A stretch of 64,000 bases of DNA, taken from DASCOT01 sp965197275 (GTDB lineage Bacteria; Acidobacteriota; UBA890; WLXD01). Below are positions 25,493 through 34,154 of the stretch, in pieces; position 1 is the first letter of the stretch, and each line of letters begins with the position of its first letter. The DNA is taken from the NCBI GenBank assembly GCA_965197275.1, contig CBDAMQ010000022.1, positions 47,875-111,874 of the forward strand, written 5' to 3'. Both the position numbers and the translations under genes were made by a program. The notes under the pieces were generated by a model. It was not told the origin of the DNA. It saw only the letters and a program-made list of their open reading frames with translations, and searched no databases.

Positions 25493-28171
25493 CTAGAAGC
25501 CGAACGAGCGCGTCACCTTCAGCGTGATCGAACGGTCGTGGCGTCCAAAGCGGAAACTGTCGTACTCGCCCACCTGTCGGTAAACGAGGTAGATGTCGTC
25601 GCCAATTCGATAGATGTAACGCAGGCGGGCGAAGATCGAAATGCCGTTGGAGACATTGTTGTACTGCACCAGCGCGTCGGTGAGCCAGCGGTCCGAGAAG
25701 CTGTAGTTCGCCCGTGTGCTGAACACGTTGCTCGTGAAGCTGCCGCCAGGCAGGTCGATCTTGTTGTAGCTGAAAGTCGGCGCGATCCGCAGCTTTTCAC
25801 TGGGCCGCAGGGTCAGCCGCGGTGACAGTGACAGGATCGTTCCGTCGTAGAACTCTCCGAAATTTGCGCTACCCCCAACGCTGACTCGGCGTCCACCGAA
25901 CGTGAACAGGAACGCCGAGATGGTGTCGAAGGTATATTCGCCCGCCGGGATCGTCACGTCGGGGTGAATCCGGAACGGGAAGTCCAGCACTTCGAAGGTG
26001 TTGCTGTAAAACACGCCAACGGAGTCTCCCGATTCGAGCTCGAGAAACGCGCCCCCCGACTTCTCCTCGCCAACCAGCGTCCCGGCGGTGTCGTGGAAGG
26101 TCGTGAAGTTGGCGTCGAAGCCCACCGACCGCAGCCACGCCAGCGCCGGTCGGGGATTCACCGACCCTCGGTAGTCGCGACGAACGATACCGTCGCGCAG
26201 GACAAAGCCGAGGTCGCTTCGAAAATCGGGATCAATGCGCAGCACGTCGAAGGTGGCGCTCCACAGATTGCTCTGCCAACCGACACGGAACTGTCCCGCG
26301 AACTTGCCATCCTCGAGCGCGTCGTCGGTGGCACGGGCGCCGAAGGCCGAGATGTTGAAGTTGTCGAAGAAGGTGAAGTTCGCATCGACCCCGATGACCG
26401 TGTTGGCCTGTCCGTCCGGTCCCGCGACGTTGGTGACCAGCGCGCCAACGCTCGACCGCGCCAGCACGTCCTGACGCCACCTCAGCGCCGAGTAGCTGCG
26501 CCCTTCGCCGAACTCCGAGTCGCCGGTGCGCACATTCAGAAAGCCGATGTTGCCGCTCCCGAGCTTGCCGGTCATCTTGGCGCCGAAGTCAATCGGAGTC
26601 GGCTCACCGAACTCCGAAAGCCCAATGTTGCGCGAGTGGAAAAGACGCAGTAACGGAGCTCCAAAGCTATCGAAGCCGCCGCGCTGCTGGCCAAAGCTGA
26701 AGTTGTTGACCCCCTCCAGGAAGAAATCGCGCTTTTCCGGGAAGAAGAGCGAGAACCGAGTCAGGTTCACGCGTTGCTGATCGACCTCGACCTGGGCGAA
26801 GTCGGTGTTGTAGGTCAGGTCGGCAGTCAGGTTCGACGTCAGCTGGATCTTGAGATCGTCGATGCCGAACTCGTTGGCGAAGTCGTTCGTTCGCCCCGGG
26901 TCCGCGAAGAGCGAGCTCGACGACCCCAGAAAGTACGGCCGGAGGCGGAACCGCTCGGTTACCGACAGGTTCTCGAAGCCACGCAGATCGCCGGCCTGCG
27001 ACACGCTGATGAACTGGAAGTCGCGGCGGTAGTTGCTCCACGCCACCTGCTCGTTCTTGTGTCGGATCTGGCGCTCGAAGTCGACGCCCCAATCGCTCAA
27101 TCCAGCGGAAAACCGCAGGATCCCCAGCGGGATGACCATTTCGGCTTCCCAGCCGCGCGACGTGACCTGCGCGGCGGCCTCCCAAGCCTCGTCCCAGTCC
27201 GAGTTGACCTCGCGCTCGTTGCGGATCGTCGCGTCGTAGCGGGTGCCGAGCGCGTTCACCGTGAACAGGAAGGCACTGCGCCCGTCGTGGAAGGTATCCA
27301 ACAGAACGCTGAAGGTATCGTCGGAGCCGCTGAATCGTGACCCGAGCGCGTCGCGCCGCATCTCCGTGGCGAGGACGGCGCTCGGGTTGCTGTCGTAGGC
27401 GATGACGCCCACGTAGAGGTTCTCGTCGTCGTAGAGGACGCGTACCTCGGTGCGCTCGGACGCCGCTTGACCTTCCTGCGGCTCGCGCTGCAGGAAGCCG
27501 GTGGCGACATCGGCCAGTGCCCAGCCGGCATCGTCAACCAACCCGTCCATCACCGGAGGCTCCGCGGCGCGTGTGACCGCCATGTCGGGTGCCACACCGG
27601 GCCTCCGCGCTGGGCGTGGTCGCACGCCTGCAGTTGTCGTCCCGGCAGCGGCGGGCAGCAACTCAGGAACGGTGAGCAACGCGTCAGGAGCGCTGCGCAC
27701 GGTGCCAGGAGCAGCCGACGCCGCGATGCCTGGCGCGGCGGGCATGGGGGCAGCCGGACCGGCTGGCGCCACCGAGCGGGACCTCCCGGAATCGTACCCC
27801 GGCGCGCCGGTGGCGCGAACAGGTACGCGCAGCTCGGTCGCGGTCACCATCCGCACCGGGATCATTCTTCTCGGTCGTGGCCCGGACCCAGCGGGCAGCG
27901 GCACCGGCGCAGCGGGAAGCGCCTGTGACCCCGGGATGGCCGGCAGGGGTTGGGCCGGTGGTGGTACACGTGCGCCCGGCGCAACCATTCGCACCGGGAT
28001 CACTCGGCGTCCGGGTTCCCTCCGGGCGGTAGGGCGCGGTGGGGCCGCACCGTTGCTCTCTTGCTTGCTGGACCCATCATCCCCGGATTGGCTGGAAGCC
28101 TCGACTCGGCCGACTACACCGGCCATGAGCGTGAGGCACAGAACAACGACCACAAAAGCAGGTCTGAGCAC
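25493..28171 (-). CDS. Outer-membrane DUF5916 protein with CBM9-like N-terminal domain and proline-rich linker
   Basis: 892 residues from GTG 28171 (leader LRPAFVVVVLCLTLMAGVVG); an ATG at 28300 in the same frame would place 43 odd residues before the leader. Residues about 30-200 form a Pro/Ala/Arg-rich linker in which the unit RR-V/M-IPVRMV occurs twice. Then PPVMDGLVDDAGWALADVATGF, RVLYDDENLYVGVIAYD and TFSVLLDTFHDGRSAFLFTVNALG define the family-9-like carbohydrate-binding domain, followed by the DUF5916 barrel (FSFGQQRGGFDSFGAPLLRL, DIYLVYRQVGEYD) ending in aromatic SFGF, a typical barrel C-terminus. Role: probably surface binding or passage of a substrate. A second member lies at 43278-45512. 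Confidence 0.85.
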   Translation of the reverse strand: MLRPAFVVVVLCLTLMAGVVGRVEASSQSGDDGSSKQESNGAAPPRPTARREPGRRVIPVRMVAPGARVPPPAQPLPAIPGSQALPAAPVPLPAGSGPRPRRMIPVRMVTATELRVPVRATGAPGYDSGRSRSVAPAGPAAPMPAAPGIAASAAPGTVRSAPDALLTVPELLPAAAGTTTAGVRPRPARRPGVAPDMAVTRAAEPPVMDGLVDDAGWALADVATGFLQREPQEGQAASERTEVRVLYDDENLYVGVIAYDSNPSAVLATEMRRDALGSRFSGSDDTFSVLLDTFHDGRSAFLFTVNALGTRYDATIRNEREVNSDWDEAWEAAAQVTSRGWEAEMVIPLGILRFSAGLSDWGVDFERQIRHKNEQVAWSNYRRDFQFISVSQAGDLRGFENLSVTERFRLRPYFLGSSSSLFADPGRTNDFANEFGIDDLKIQLTSNLTADLTYNTDFAQVEVDQQRVNLTRFSLFFPEKRDFFLEGVNNFSFGQQRGGFDSFGAPLLRLFHSRNIGLSEFGEPTPIDFGAKMTGKLGSGNIGFLNVRTGDSEFGEGRSYSALRWRQDVLARSSVGALVTNVAGPDGQANTVIGVDANFTFFDNFNISAFGARATDDALEDGKFAGQFRVGWQSNLWSATFDVLRIDPDFRSDLGFVLRDGIVRRDYRGSVNPRPALAWLRSVGFDANFTTFHDTAGTLVGEEKSGGAFLELESGDSVGVFYSNTFEVLDFPFRIHPDVTIPAGEYTFDTISAFLFTFGGRRVSVGGSANFGEFYDGTILSLSPRLTLRPSEKLRIAPTFSYNKIDLPGGSFTSNVFSTRANYSFSDRWLTDALVQYNNVSNGISIFARLRYIYRIGDDIYLVYRQVGEYDSFRFGRHDRSITLKVTRSFGF

Positions 28172-28309
28172 AGTGAGAGCATCCGGGAAATGAGACGGAT
28201 CTAGCACGTTACAGCGCGGACCGACCGCCGTATATGACGCTGCGCGCCAGCGACCAGGTAGACGGCCAGGGGCGGCCACATCTGAGATCCTGCTCTTCAC
28301 CCTCGTGCG

Positions 28310-28338
28310 TTGGATCTTTGTGGCTCAGGCGATAGGTA
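28310..28338 (+). promoter_or_regulatory. Weak copy of the TTGGAT promoter-like motif (copy E)
   Basis: TTGGAT at 28310-28315 with TAGGTA at 28333-28338 after 17 bases; TACGCT occurs at 28337-28342, four bases late. It precedes the small exported protein at 28539 by about 200 bases. Weaker than copies A-D. Confidence 0.3.
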
Positions 28339-28408
28339 CGCTCTCGCTGACTTACGCTCGTCGGTTTCGATCTAGGTCACGAAGAATTTTTCGGATTTGC
28401 CGGGACTT

Positions 28409-28432
28409 GGAACAATATTATTCTATTGTTCC
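28409..28432. promoter_or_regulatory. Perfect 9-bp inverted repeat in an AT-rich leader
   Basis: GGAACAATA (28409-28417) and TATTGTTCC (28424-28432) flank TTATTC. The surroundings are unusually AT-rich for this window. It could be a regulator binding site or an RNA hairpin in the leader of the gene at 28539. No regulator gene is next to it. Confidence 0.5.
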
Positions 28433-28538
28433 GCTTGCAATGATGGCTATTAGTGTCCACTGATGTCTATTTCTGTCGTTCATAGACCCGTAGCGATCAT
28501 CCCGCCACGACAAACCTCTACGCGATGAGTGCCACGCC

Positions 28539-29180
28539 GTGATCAACGCGCCCCGCTGCAAGCCGCTTGTCGTCGGTCTGCTCCTGGCTGTGACTCTGGC
28601 TACGGTTCCGTCGGGGGCCTCCGCACAGCTGCCGGCAGACGTAGACGTCACCGTGAACGGAATCGTGATCCTGCATTACTTCAGCCAACTCGACCTGACG
28701 ATTCCGGCAGCGACGATCACTGCGTGGCTGAATGCCACGCCCGATCAAGGGACGCGCGCCGACACCCTCTCGAATACGGGCGTCACCCTCGACAGGGACC
28801 TGGACATCGAGAACAACGGCGCCGACATGACCGTCGATCCGACCGGCAACCGGGTCGTCATGCACCTGAACAAGGTGTGGGCAGTGCGCGCGATCAACAC
28901 CAGCGGCAGTCAGACACAGGTGGCGATCGCCAAGTCGGCGGGCACCGTGAGGCTGGTACACGCCGCCGATAACAGCAAGAGGATCGTGGTCAGGAATACC
29001 CGGATCCGAACAACGGGTGGAGGGTGGGGCACCAGTACGAGCTTCGACCCGCCCGGGTTGTTCGGCCTGGTCGTCGGCGACGTCCGGCTATTGCTCAACT
29101 TCAACCGGGCAACGCTGGCCGGTACGTACTCAGTTGCCGGCGCCGGGGCTGTGTACACATTGACCGCCACGAACCTCTAG
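28539..29180 (+). CDS. Small exported protein of unknown function
   Basis: 213 residues. Signal peptide PLVVGLLLAVTLATVPSGASAQ. The mature part is beta-rich: VDVTVNGIVILHYFSQLDLT, NGADMTVDPTGNRVVMHLNKV, TVRLVHAADNSKRIVVRNTR, LFGLVVGDVRLLLNF and a final AGTYSVAGAGAVYTLTATNL strand resembling pilin-like or DUF4402-type domains. I do not recognise the family with certainty. GTG start without clear ribosome site. The 5' region (28301-28538) holds an inverted repeat and the weak promoter-like copy E; AT content there is higher than in the neighbours. Its TAG stop is part of a short dispersed repeat. Confidence 0.6.
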   Translation: MINAPRCKPLVVGLLLAVTLATVPSGASAQLPADVDVTVNGIVILHYFSQLDLTIPAATITAWLNATPDQGTRADTLSNTGVTLDRDLDIENNGADMTVDPTGNRVVMHLNKVWAVRAINTSGSQTQVAIAKSAGTVRLVHAADNSKRIVVRNTRIRTTGGGWGTSTSFDPPGLFGLVVGDVRLLLNFNRATLAGTYSVAGAGAVYTLTATNL

Positions 29181-29203
29181 CGGGCCGTGGCGAAAGTGTG
29201 GTG
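29177..29203 (+). repeat. Short dispersed repeat CTAGCRGGCCGT..., copy 1
   Basis: 27 bases matching 51717-51743 at 23 positions (CTAGC-GGCCGT-GAAA-TGTGGTG common). Contains the stop codon of the preceding gene. Related half-sites occur in the hairpin at 49117. Function unknown, possibly transcription termination. Confidence 0.45.
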
Positions 29204-29216
29204 CAGCTCTGCTAGA

Positions 29217-30185
29217 TCAGCCGTTTTCCCGCGCCCAGCGTTCGAGATAGCCGACGTAGCGCCGTAGCTCGCGGCTGAGGTCGCCCACCGACGTCACGTC
29301 CTCGATATTCAACGGTACGGAGAACGCCACGGCGCCGCTGTTCGTGTTCACGAGCTCGAGCATGCCTTCGAGTGCGTGCGTCAGCGGCTCTTCCGTTCCC
29401 GTGAGGTGGGTCAACGGGTTCGCATATGGCGACATCATGTCCGGGTCGACCACCTCGGTCGGCAGGTCGCCGGGTTTCGTCTCCGCGCCGGCGTAGGCGG
29501 CGTTGCCGTAGTCGCTAATGCTGAGGACGATCACATAATGAGCGAGCTCTCGCACGCGGACCAGACCAAAGGCGCGTGAATCTCGCACCGCGCGCCCGAG
29601 TTGCTGCTGCACGATCAACAGCTCCCCCTGCCCGAGCATCAGCGCGGTGTCGAGGCTGGTGTCGTGGTCTCTGACCGACGTGTCCATGTCGGCCAGGAAG
29701 GCGCGCGGCGCATTGAGCCGTTGCGCCAGGTCGCGCGGGGCCTCGGCGACTTCCTTCAGCTGATCTATCTCCAGGCTCATGTTGCGGCCCGCCTGATGGG
29801 CCAGGATGGTCTGTTCCCAACAGGTCTCGTAGTCACCAATTCCAAAGGAAGCGATCCCGGCCCAGACGTAAACATCGGCGACCCCGGGATTGAGATCGTC
29901 GGCCGCCAGGAACGCCTCGAGCGCGGTCTTCTCCTCACCGAGCTGCCCAAGTGCCATGCCGCGCAGGAACTGTGCCGTCCAGACGTCATCGTTCTCGTCC
30001 AGAAGGCCCTCGAGCAGGCGCAGGGCGAACTCGGGCTCGTCGTGCTCTATGTGCCATTGAGCCCGGCGAACTATCTGTTCCTCGAGCTCGGCCGCCGTCT
30101 GCTGGGCGAACGCAGACACCGGGAACGACTGCAGCGCCGCCGCAAGCGTAATCAGTGCCAGCGTCGCCGCGGTTTCGCGTCTCAT
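29217..30185 (-). CDS. Exported TPR-type protein
   Basis: 322 residues from ATG 30185, which has AAGGAG eight bases upstream; frame extension to 30650 would overlap the neighbour and is rejected. Signal peptide LALITLAAALQSFPVSAFAQ. The first half is helical with TPR-like pairs (AQWHIEHDEPEFALRLLEGL, LRGMALGQLGEEKTALEAFL, AGIASFGIGDYETCWEQTIL). The second half (AHYVIVLSISDYGNAAYAG, LTHALEGMLELVNTNSGAVA) is not recognised. Role: likely a scaffold in the periplasm. The DUF5009 gene lies 119 bases upstream on the same strand. Confidence 0.7.
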   Translation of the reverse strand: MRRETAATLALITLAAALQSFPVSAFAQQTAAELEEQIVRRAQWHIEHDEPEFALRLLEGLLDENDDVWTAQFLRGMALGQLGEEKTALEAFLAADDLNPGVADVYVWAGIASFGIGDYETCWEQTILAHQAGRNMSLEIDQLKEVAEAPRDLAQRLNAPRAFLADMDTSVRDHDTSLDTALMLGQGELLIVQQQLGRAVRDSRAFGLVRVRELAHYVIVLSISDYGNAAYAGAETKPGDLPTEVVDPDMMSPYANPLTHLTGTEEPLTHALEGMLELVNTNSGAVAFSVPLNIEDVTSVGDLSRELRRYVGYLERWARENG

Positions 30186-30304
30186 GGAGAGTTCTCCTTC
30201 CGCGCAATCGAGCTCGAGCCTCGGCCAGAGGCAATCGGATTCTACAGCGGCTGGACGCTCTCCGGGCCAGGAGCCCCGCAGAGCGCTTGTGACCGCCCAC
30301 TGCT

Positions 30305-31432
30305 TCAGATGCTCAGGAAGATGCGTTTGCGATAAAGGACGTATAGCAAGGACCACTCGATGAGCACGAAGCTGCTCCACCACAGGGCGGCCCGGGCGGG
30401 CTCGCTGAACGGTCGTAGCAAGCCTTGCACGAAGAAATCCGTCGTGTGGCCGAAGTCGAAGATCGACCCGGCCATGTAGATCAGAATCGAATTCATGCCG
30501 ATGACCACGAAAAACGTGGCCCATCGCCGTTTGCCCCAAACGTCGAGAACCGCGTAGAACGCAGCCAGCAGCAGCAGGCTCCAGCCACCCGCATACAGCA
30601 CGAACGAGCTCGTCCACAGGTTCTTGTTGATCGGAAAGGCCAGATCCCACAGCGACCCCAGGAGCAAGCCGAGCGCCCCGGCCGCGCTCAGGACCCAGGC
30701 CTTGCCCGCCGGCGTCAGGTGCGGCATATCGCTGCGCAGCAGGCGCCCGGCGAAAGCTCCCAGGAGCGCCGTCGAGATCGCCGGTACAGTCGACAAGAGC
30801 CCTTCCGGGTCATGCACCCCGAGGTGTAGCCGACCGGGGATCAGTAGGCGATCCAGATAGGCCGCTAGGCTCCCCTCCACCGTCAGCTGACCGGCCCCAT
30901 ACCCGGGTACCGGAATCAGCATCATCGCGGCCCAGTAGCCCAGCAGCAGGCCCACGAACCAGGCGACCTGCGCCCGCAGGCGGCAGTTCAACACGATCAG
31001 GCCCGCGAACATATACGCCAATCCGATTCTGCCGAGCACGCTGGGGTACCGCATCTGCTCCGCACTGACCTGGAAGAGCCCGTTGTTGTAGACCACCCCG
31101 AGCACGACAAGCACGAGGCCGCGTCCCACGATGCGCATGGCGAGCGTCCGCTTCGCCTCGCCGCGTTCCAGGCGTCCAATCAGCGAGAACGGCATCGCCA
31201 CACCCGCGATGAACAGGAAGAGCGGAAAGATCAGGTCGTAGAAGACGAACCCGTTCCACTCGACGTGGTGGAGCTGGCGCGACGCCCATATCGCCAGCGA
31301 CCAGCCCGTGAGCTCCGCCAGGGCGTGGAAGATGCCCTCGCCGCCGATGATCCAGAACATGTCGAAACCACGCAGGGCATCGAGCGATGCCAGGCGAGGC
31401 GTACGGGCTGAGACAGAGGAGAGATCGGTCAT
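30305..31432 (-). CDS. DUF5009 / heparan-alpha-glucosaminide N-acetyltransferase-like membrane protein
   Basis: 375 residues, about ten membrane spans. The family signature LASLDALRGFDMFWIIGGEG opens the protein, followed by FYDLIFPLFLFIAGVAMPFSL, GLVLVVLGVVYNNGL and, late, the conserved LWTSSFVLYAGGWSLLLLAAFY and WATFFVVIGMNSILIYMAGS. This corresponds to NagX/DUF5009 proteins related to lysosomal HGSNAT, which transfer acetyl groups across the membrane onto amino sugars. Acceptor here unknown. ATG at 31432 with a weak GGAA ribosome site. Confidence 0.85.
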   Translation of the reverse strand: MTDLSSVSARTPRLASLDALRGFDMFWIIGGEGIFHALAELTGWSLAIWASRQLHHVEWNGFVFYDLIFPLFLFIAGVAMPFSLIGRLERGEAKRTLAMRIVGRGLVLVVLGVVYNNGLFQVSAEQMRYPSVLGRIGLAYMFAGLIVLNCRLRAQVAWFVGLLLGYWAAMMLIPVPGYGAGQLTVEGSLAAYLDRLLIPGRLHLGVHDPEGLLSTVPAISTALLGAFAGRLLRSDMPHLTPAGKAWVLSAAGALGLLLGSLWDLAFPINKNLWTSSFVLYAGGWSLLLLAAFYAVLDVWGKRRWATFFVVIGMNSILIYMAGSIFDFGHTTDFFVQGLLRPFSEPARAALWWSSFVLIEWSLLYVLYRKRIFLSI

Positions 31433-31533
31433 GTCGAGTTCCGGCCGCTCATTGCTCGAAATCGGTCAAGCGGCACTATCTGCGTCGGATTGCTGACGCG
31501 GCGACGGCAGCTGGCGGGCGTGCGGCCCGACGA

Positions 31534-33846
31534 CTAGTTGCCTTCGACCACTTCCAGAGGAAGCACCCGCACCGATTGCCCGTTGGCCGTCGTATCGACC
31601 ACTTGCAACTCGACCAAATACTCATCAGGGTCCAAGTAAGGCAACGGTAGAACACCGCCGTGTAGCCTCGGGCCTTCTGGCTGCAATGCCTGGGCCGGTA
31701 CCTCCGCGATCGTGAGCCGCGTGGCGCGGTGGAAGATGGACGCCGAGACGTGTGGGCTCGTCGCGCCGCTGACCTGAACGCTCGCAGCGATCGGGATACC
31801 GGCGGGCAACCCCTGGTCCAATAGTGGCCTCAGCCCCTTCTCTGTATCCACCGCTACCAACATCGGGTCGGCCATCACCCACCGATTCTCGCTCACCGGG
31901 ACGCTCACCTGCAGCCTGGACGTGCCGAGACGATCACCGCCGTCCTCGGCTATCAACAGGCGGATATCGTACGTCCCGGGCTCGACGGCCCACTCGGTCG
32001 TGTAGCGGAAGTGTCGAAACGCAGCATCGGGCGCATACTCCGCCAGGTCGGCGCGCGGTTGTACTACCTCGTGGGTCTCGCCGCTGATCCCTCCAGCGCG
32101 GTCCAGGGCGATCGCGTGCACGCGGAAGAACGGGATCCCGAGCACGTCGATCAACTCCTCGGGAATCTCGTCCGGCGAGACGCCGCCGAACGCCGGCGCC
32201 CAGCTACCAGTGACCGTCTCCGCCGGCCGTGGCAACCCAGCGACAAGCATAATCCTGGCAGAGCCGTCGGCAGCAAATCGATGGAACGCCGTCGCCGGCA
32301 CCGGGCGGCCGATGACCGATCCGGGCAACGCGAGCGCCGCCGCTACCTTGCGGGTCTTGAGCTCGGAATCGGGTAGCTCCCGATACCCCGGTCGCGCTCG
32401 CACCTCGGCATCCGGGTACGTCACCTGTACCTCGATCTCGTGGTACTCGCCATCCTCGTGCGGTGCCGGCGGCTCGTAGAAGACCAAGTAGAACTGCGTC
32501 GAGTCGTTGTACTGCTCCTCGAAAGCTCGGTCGAGGTCGCCCCAACCGATGAACGCACGGCCGCCAGTCTTGGCCGCTACGTCGACCAGTGGCGCGGTGA
32601 GGTCACGGTACGCCGGGCGAACATGCCGCCGCAGCGCCGTCGAGACCAGCCCTTGCCCGATCGCGGCGCTAGTACCGAGGTTGTTGAGCGCCGAGATTGG
32701 CCGCGGGTCGACCGAATAGATGCTGACATTGCCGGTGTTCGCGGTCTCGTAGACCTCCTCCATCAGGTCTAGGATGCGCCTGTCCGGGGCCGTTCTCGCC
32801 AGCGTCGACGGCCCGATCGGGGCATCTACGGCCTCCCGTACTGCGGCCGCAAAAGCAGAGTACGGTCCCCCCTCGCTAATCATGGCGCCCGATGAGATCC
32901 ACACCAGGGCGGTGCGCCCCTCCATCGCCGACAGCGCGTTGGTGAACTGCAGGAGCGTGCGGAGAGTTTGCTCACCCCGCATTCGTTCGATTTCGCCATC
33001 TCGTTGGGCCTTGCGCTCCAGAGTCTCGACGATCTGCAGCACGGTGATTGGGGTAGCGTCGGCCGCCCGCCGTACACCGGTCGTGGGCGAGTTCTGCGCG
33101 TCAATGGCCTGCTGCATCAACGGTTGGTACTCGCGTTCCATACGGGTGAAGATCGAAGTGCTGGTCAGCGCCGCGTCGCTCACTGAGTCGGCCGCATTGC
33201 GCAGCACTTCCCGATCGGTCGTCAGCGGCGCCAACTCCCTCACCGTGCCGCCCTGATCGATCATGTACACGCTACGGGGCACGTCCAGGTCGCCCTCTCC
33301 CTCCAGAAACTCCTCGAATGTCTTCGCCAGCCGCGGCTTGTTGGTCCGATCGAGGCTGGGCAAGTCGACCAGGTACACGACCGCGCCAAGGCTCGCAGGG
33401 CTTCGTCGGATCGGCACGGATTCCGTCGGCGCGGCGGCGGGGCCTTGCGGCTCGGCCGGCGCGCTGCGACCGCTCCCCGATGGTGCCGACGCGGCGCGGG
33501 AGGCGACATTCCTTACCTGGCCGCTCGTCAGGCTGACGAACTGGACGTTCAGGATCTCCTGCTCGACGCCGTCCTCGAAGACACGAAATTCCTCCGATGT
33601 CAGGTCATCGATGAAGTTGCCGTCCTTGTCGGTAACGATGGCGTCAACCCGCACGCGCGTCACCGCCGACCGGAACATCGGCGCCTGCGGCAGTTGCACC
33701 GGCACGGCCTCTTGCGACGGCATCCGGAACGATGCCGCGTACCAACCAGTACCCGCGATCGCGACGTCGCTCGATACCGGTAGACCGGCGGTGGTCAACG
33801 CTAAGAGGAGACCGAGAACCCGGATCGGGTTGTAGGGCTCTTTCAC
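31534..33846 (-). CDS. VWFA-related exported protein (acidobacterial type)
   Basis: 770 residues, GTG start at 33846 with AGGAGAG five bases upstream, signal peptide VLGLLLALTTAGLPVS. The N-terminal strand set FRSAVTRVRVDAIVTDKDG, DDLTSEEFRVFEDGVEQEIL is the hallmark of the VWFA-related acidobacterial domain. The von Willebrand A-like core follows (VVYLVDLPSLDRTNK, ALVWISSGAMISEGG, SIYSVDPRPIS, LVDVAAKTGGRAFIG), though the MIDAS Asp-x-Ser-x-Ser is replaced by DLPSL. The C-terminal 300 residues form beta-sandwich domains (FRVHAIALDRAGG, TYDIRLLIAEDGGD). Function unknown, perhaps adhesion or surface assembly. This family is one of my main reasons for suggesting Acidobacteriota. Confidence 0.85.
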   Translation of the reverse strand: MKEPYNPIRVLGLLLALTTAGLPVSSDVAIAGTGWYAASFRMPSQEAVPVQLPQAPMFRSAVTRVRVDAIVTDKDGNFIDDLTSEEFRVFEDGVEQEILNVQFVSLTSGQVRNVASRAASAPSGSGRSAPAEPQGPAAAPTESVPIRRSPASLGAVVYLVDLPSLDRTNKPRLAKTFEEFLEGEGDLDVPRSVYMIDQGGTVRELAPLTTDREVLRNAADSVSDAALTSTSIFTRMEREYQPLMQQAIDAQNSPTTGVRRAADATPITVLQIVETLERKAQRDGEIERMRGEQTLRTLLQFTNALSAMEGRTALVWISSGAMISEGGPYSAFAAAVREAVDAPIGPSTLARTAPDRRILDLMEEVYETANTGNVSIYSVDPRPISALNNLGTSAAIGQGLVSTALRRHVRPAYRDLTAPLVDVAAKTGGRAFIGWGDLDRAFEEQYNDSTQFYLVFYEPPAPHEDGEYHEIEVQVTYPDAEVRARPGYRELPDSELKTRKVAAALALPGSVIGRPVPATAFHRFAADGSARIMLVAGLPRPAETVTGSWAPAFGGVSPDEIPEELIDVLGIPFFRVHAIALDRAGGISGETHEVVQPRADLAEYAPDAAFRHFRYTTEWAVEPGTYDIRLLIAEDGGDRLGTSRLQVSVPVSENRWVMADPMLVAVDTEKGLRPLLDQGLPAGIPIAASVQVSGATSPHVSASIFHRATRLTIAEVPAQALQPEGPRLHGGVLPLPYLDPDEYLVELQVVDTTANGQSVRVLPLEVVEGN

Positions 33847-33888
33847 CGAAACTCTCCTGCGCGCAGGTTCATCCCAGACCTCACCGAA

Positions 33889-33918
33889 AAGCTACTTGCT
33901 GGCCGGGTGGGGATTCAA
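33889..33918 (-). promoter_or_regulatory. Possible promoter of the VWFA gene
   Basis: On the minus strand TTGAAT (33918-33913) is followed by TAGCTT after 18 bases (GTAGCT after 17), about 45 bases before the GTG start at 33846. Similar in form to the TTGGAT motif found elsewhere in the window. Confidence 0.3.
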
Positions 33919-34154
33919 ACGCGGGGCGTCCGCCAATGCGACATCGTAGCCGGCACCATATTGTCTGACCAAGGCTATGGGGAGGATAGTCGAGTTGCTC
34001 AACAGACTACCAAACGAGATACCGAGTCCGAGGCCAGGTGACGAAACACGACCTTTCCAGCGTCGCCATCTCGGCCATCTGTTGCGTCCGCTGACGTGGG
34101 GCTCCATCCTACTGGTCGCGTGCCCCTGCCCCGCGTTCGATCAGGAGACCTACT
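33919..34154. other. Divergent intergenic region, little recognised
   Basis: Together with 33847-33918 this makes about 300 bases between the divergent VWFA and hydrolase genes. Apart from the possible minus-strand promoter and the ribosome site AGGAG at 34142-34146, I see no gene, repeat or hairpin. Confidence 0.5.

Noticed and set aside
30186..30650. N-terminal extension of the TPR protein
   Set aside because: The extension overlaps the DUF5009 gene and a good ribosome site plus signal peptide mark the ATG at 30185.
33895..33945. tRNA-like T-arm sequence around GGATTCAAACG
   Set aside because: Neither strand forms the required stems, and no anticodon or acceptor stem can be drawn.
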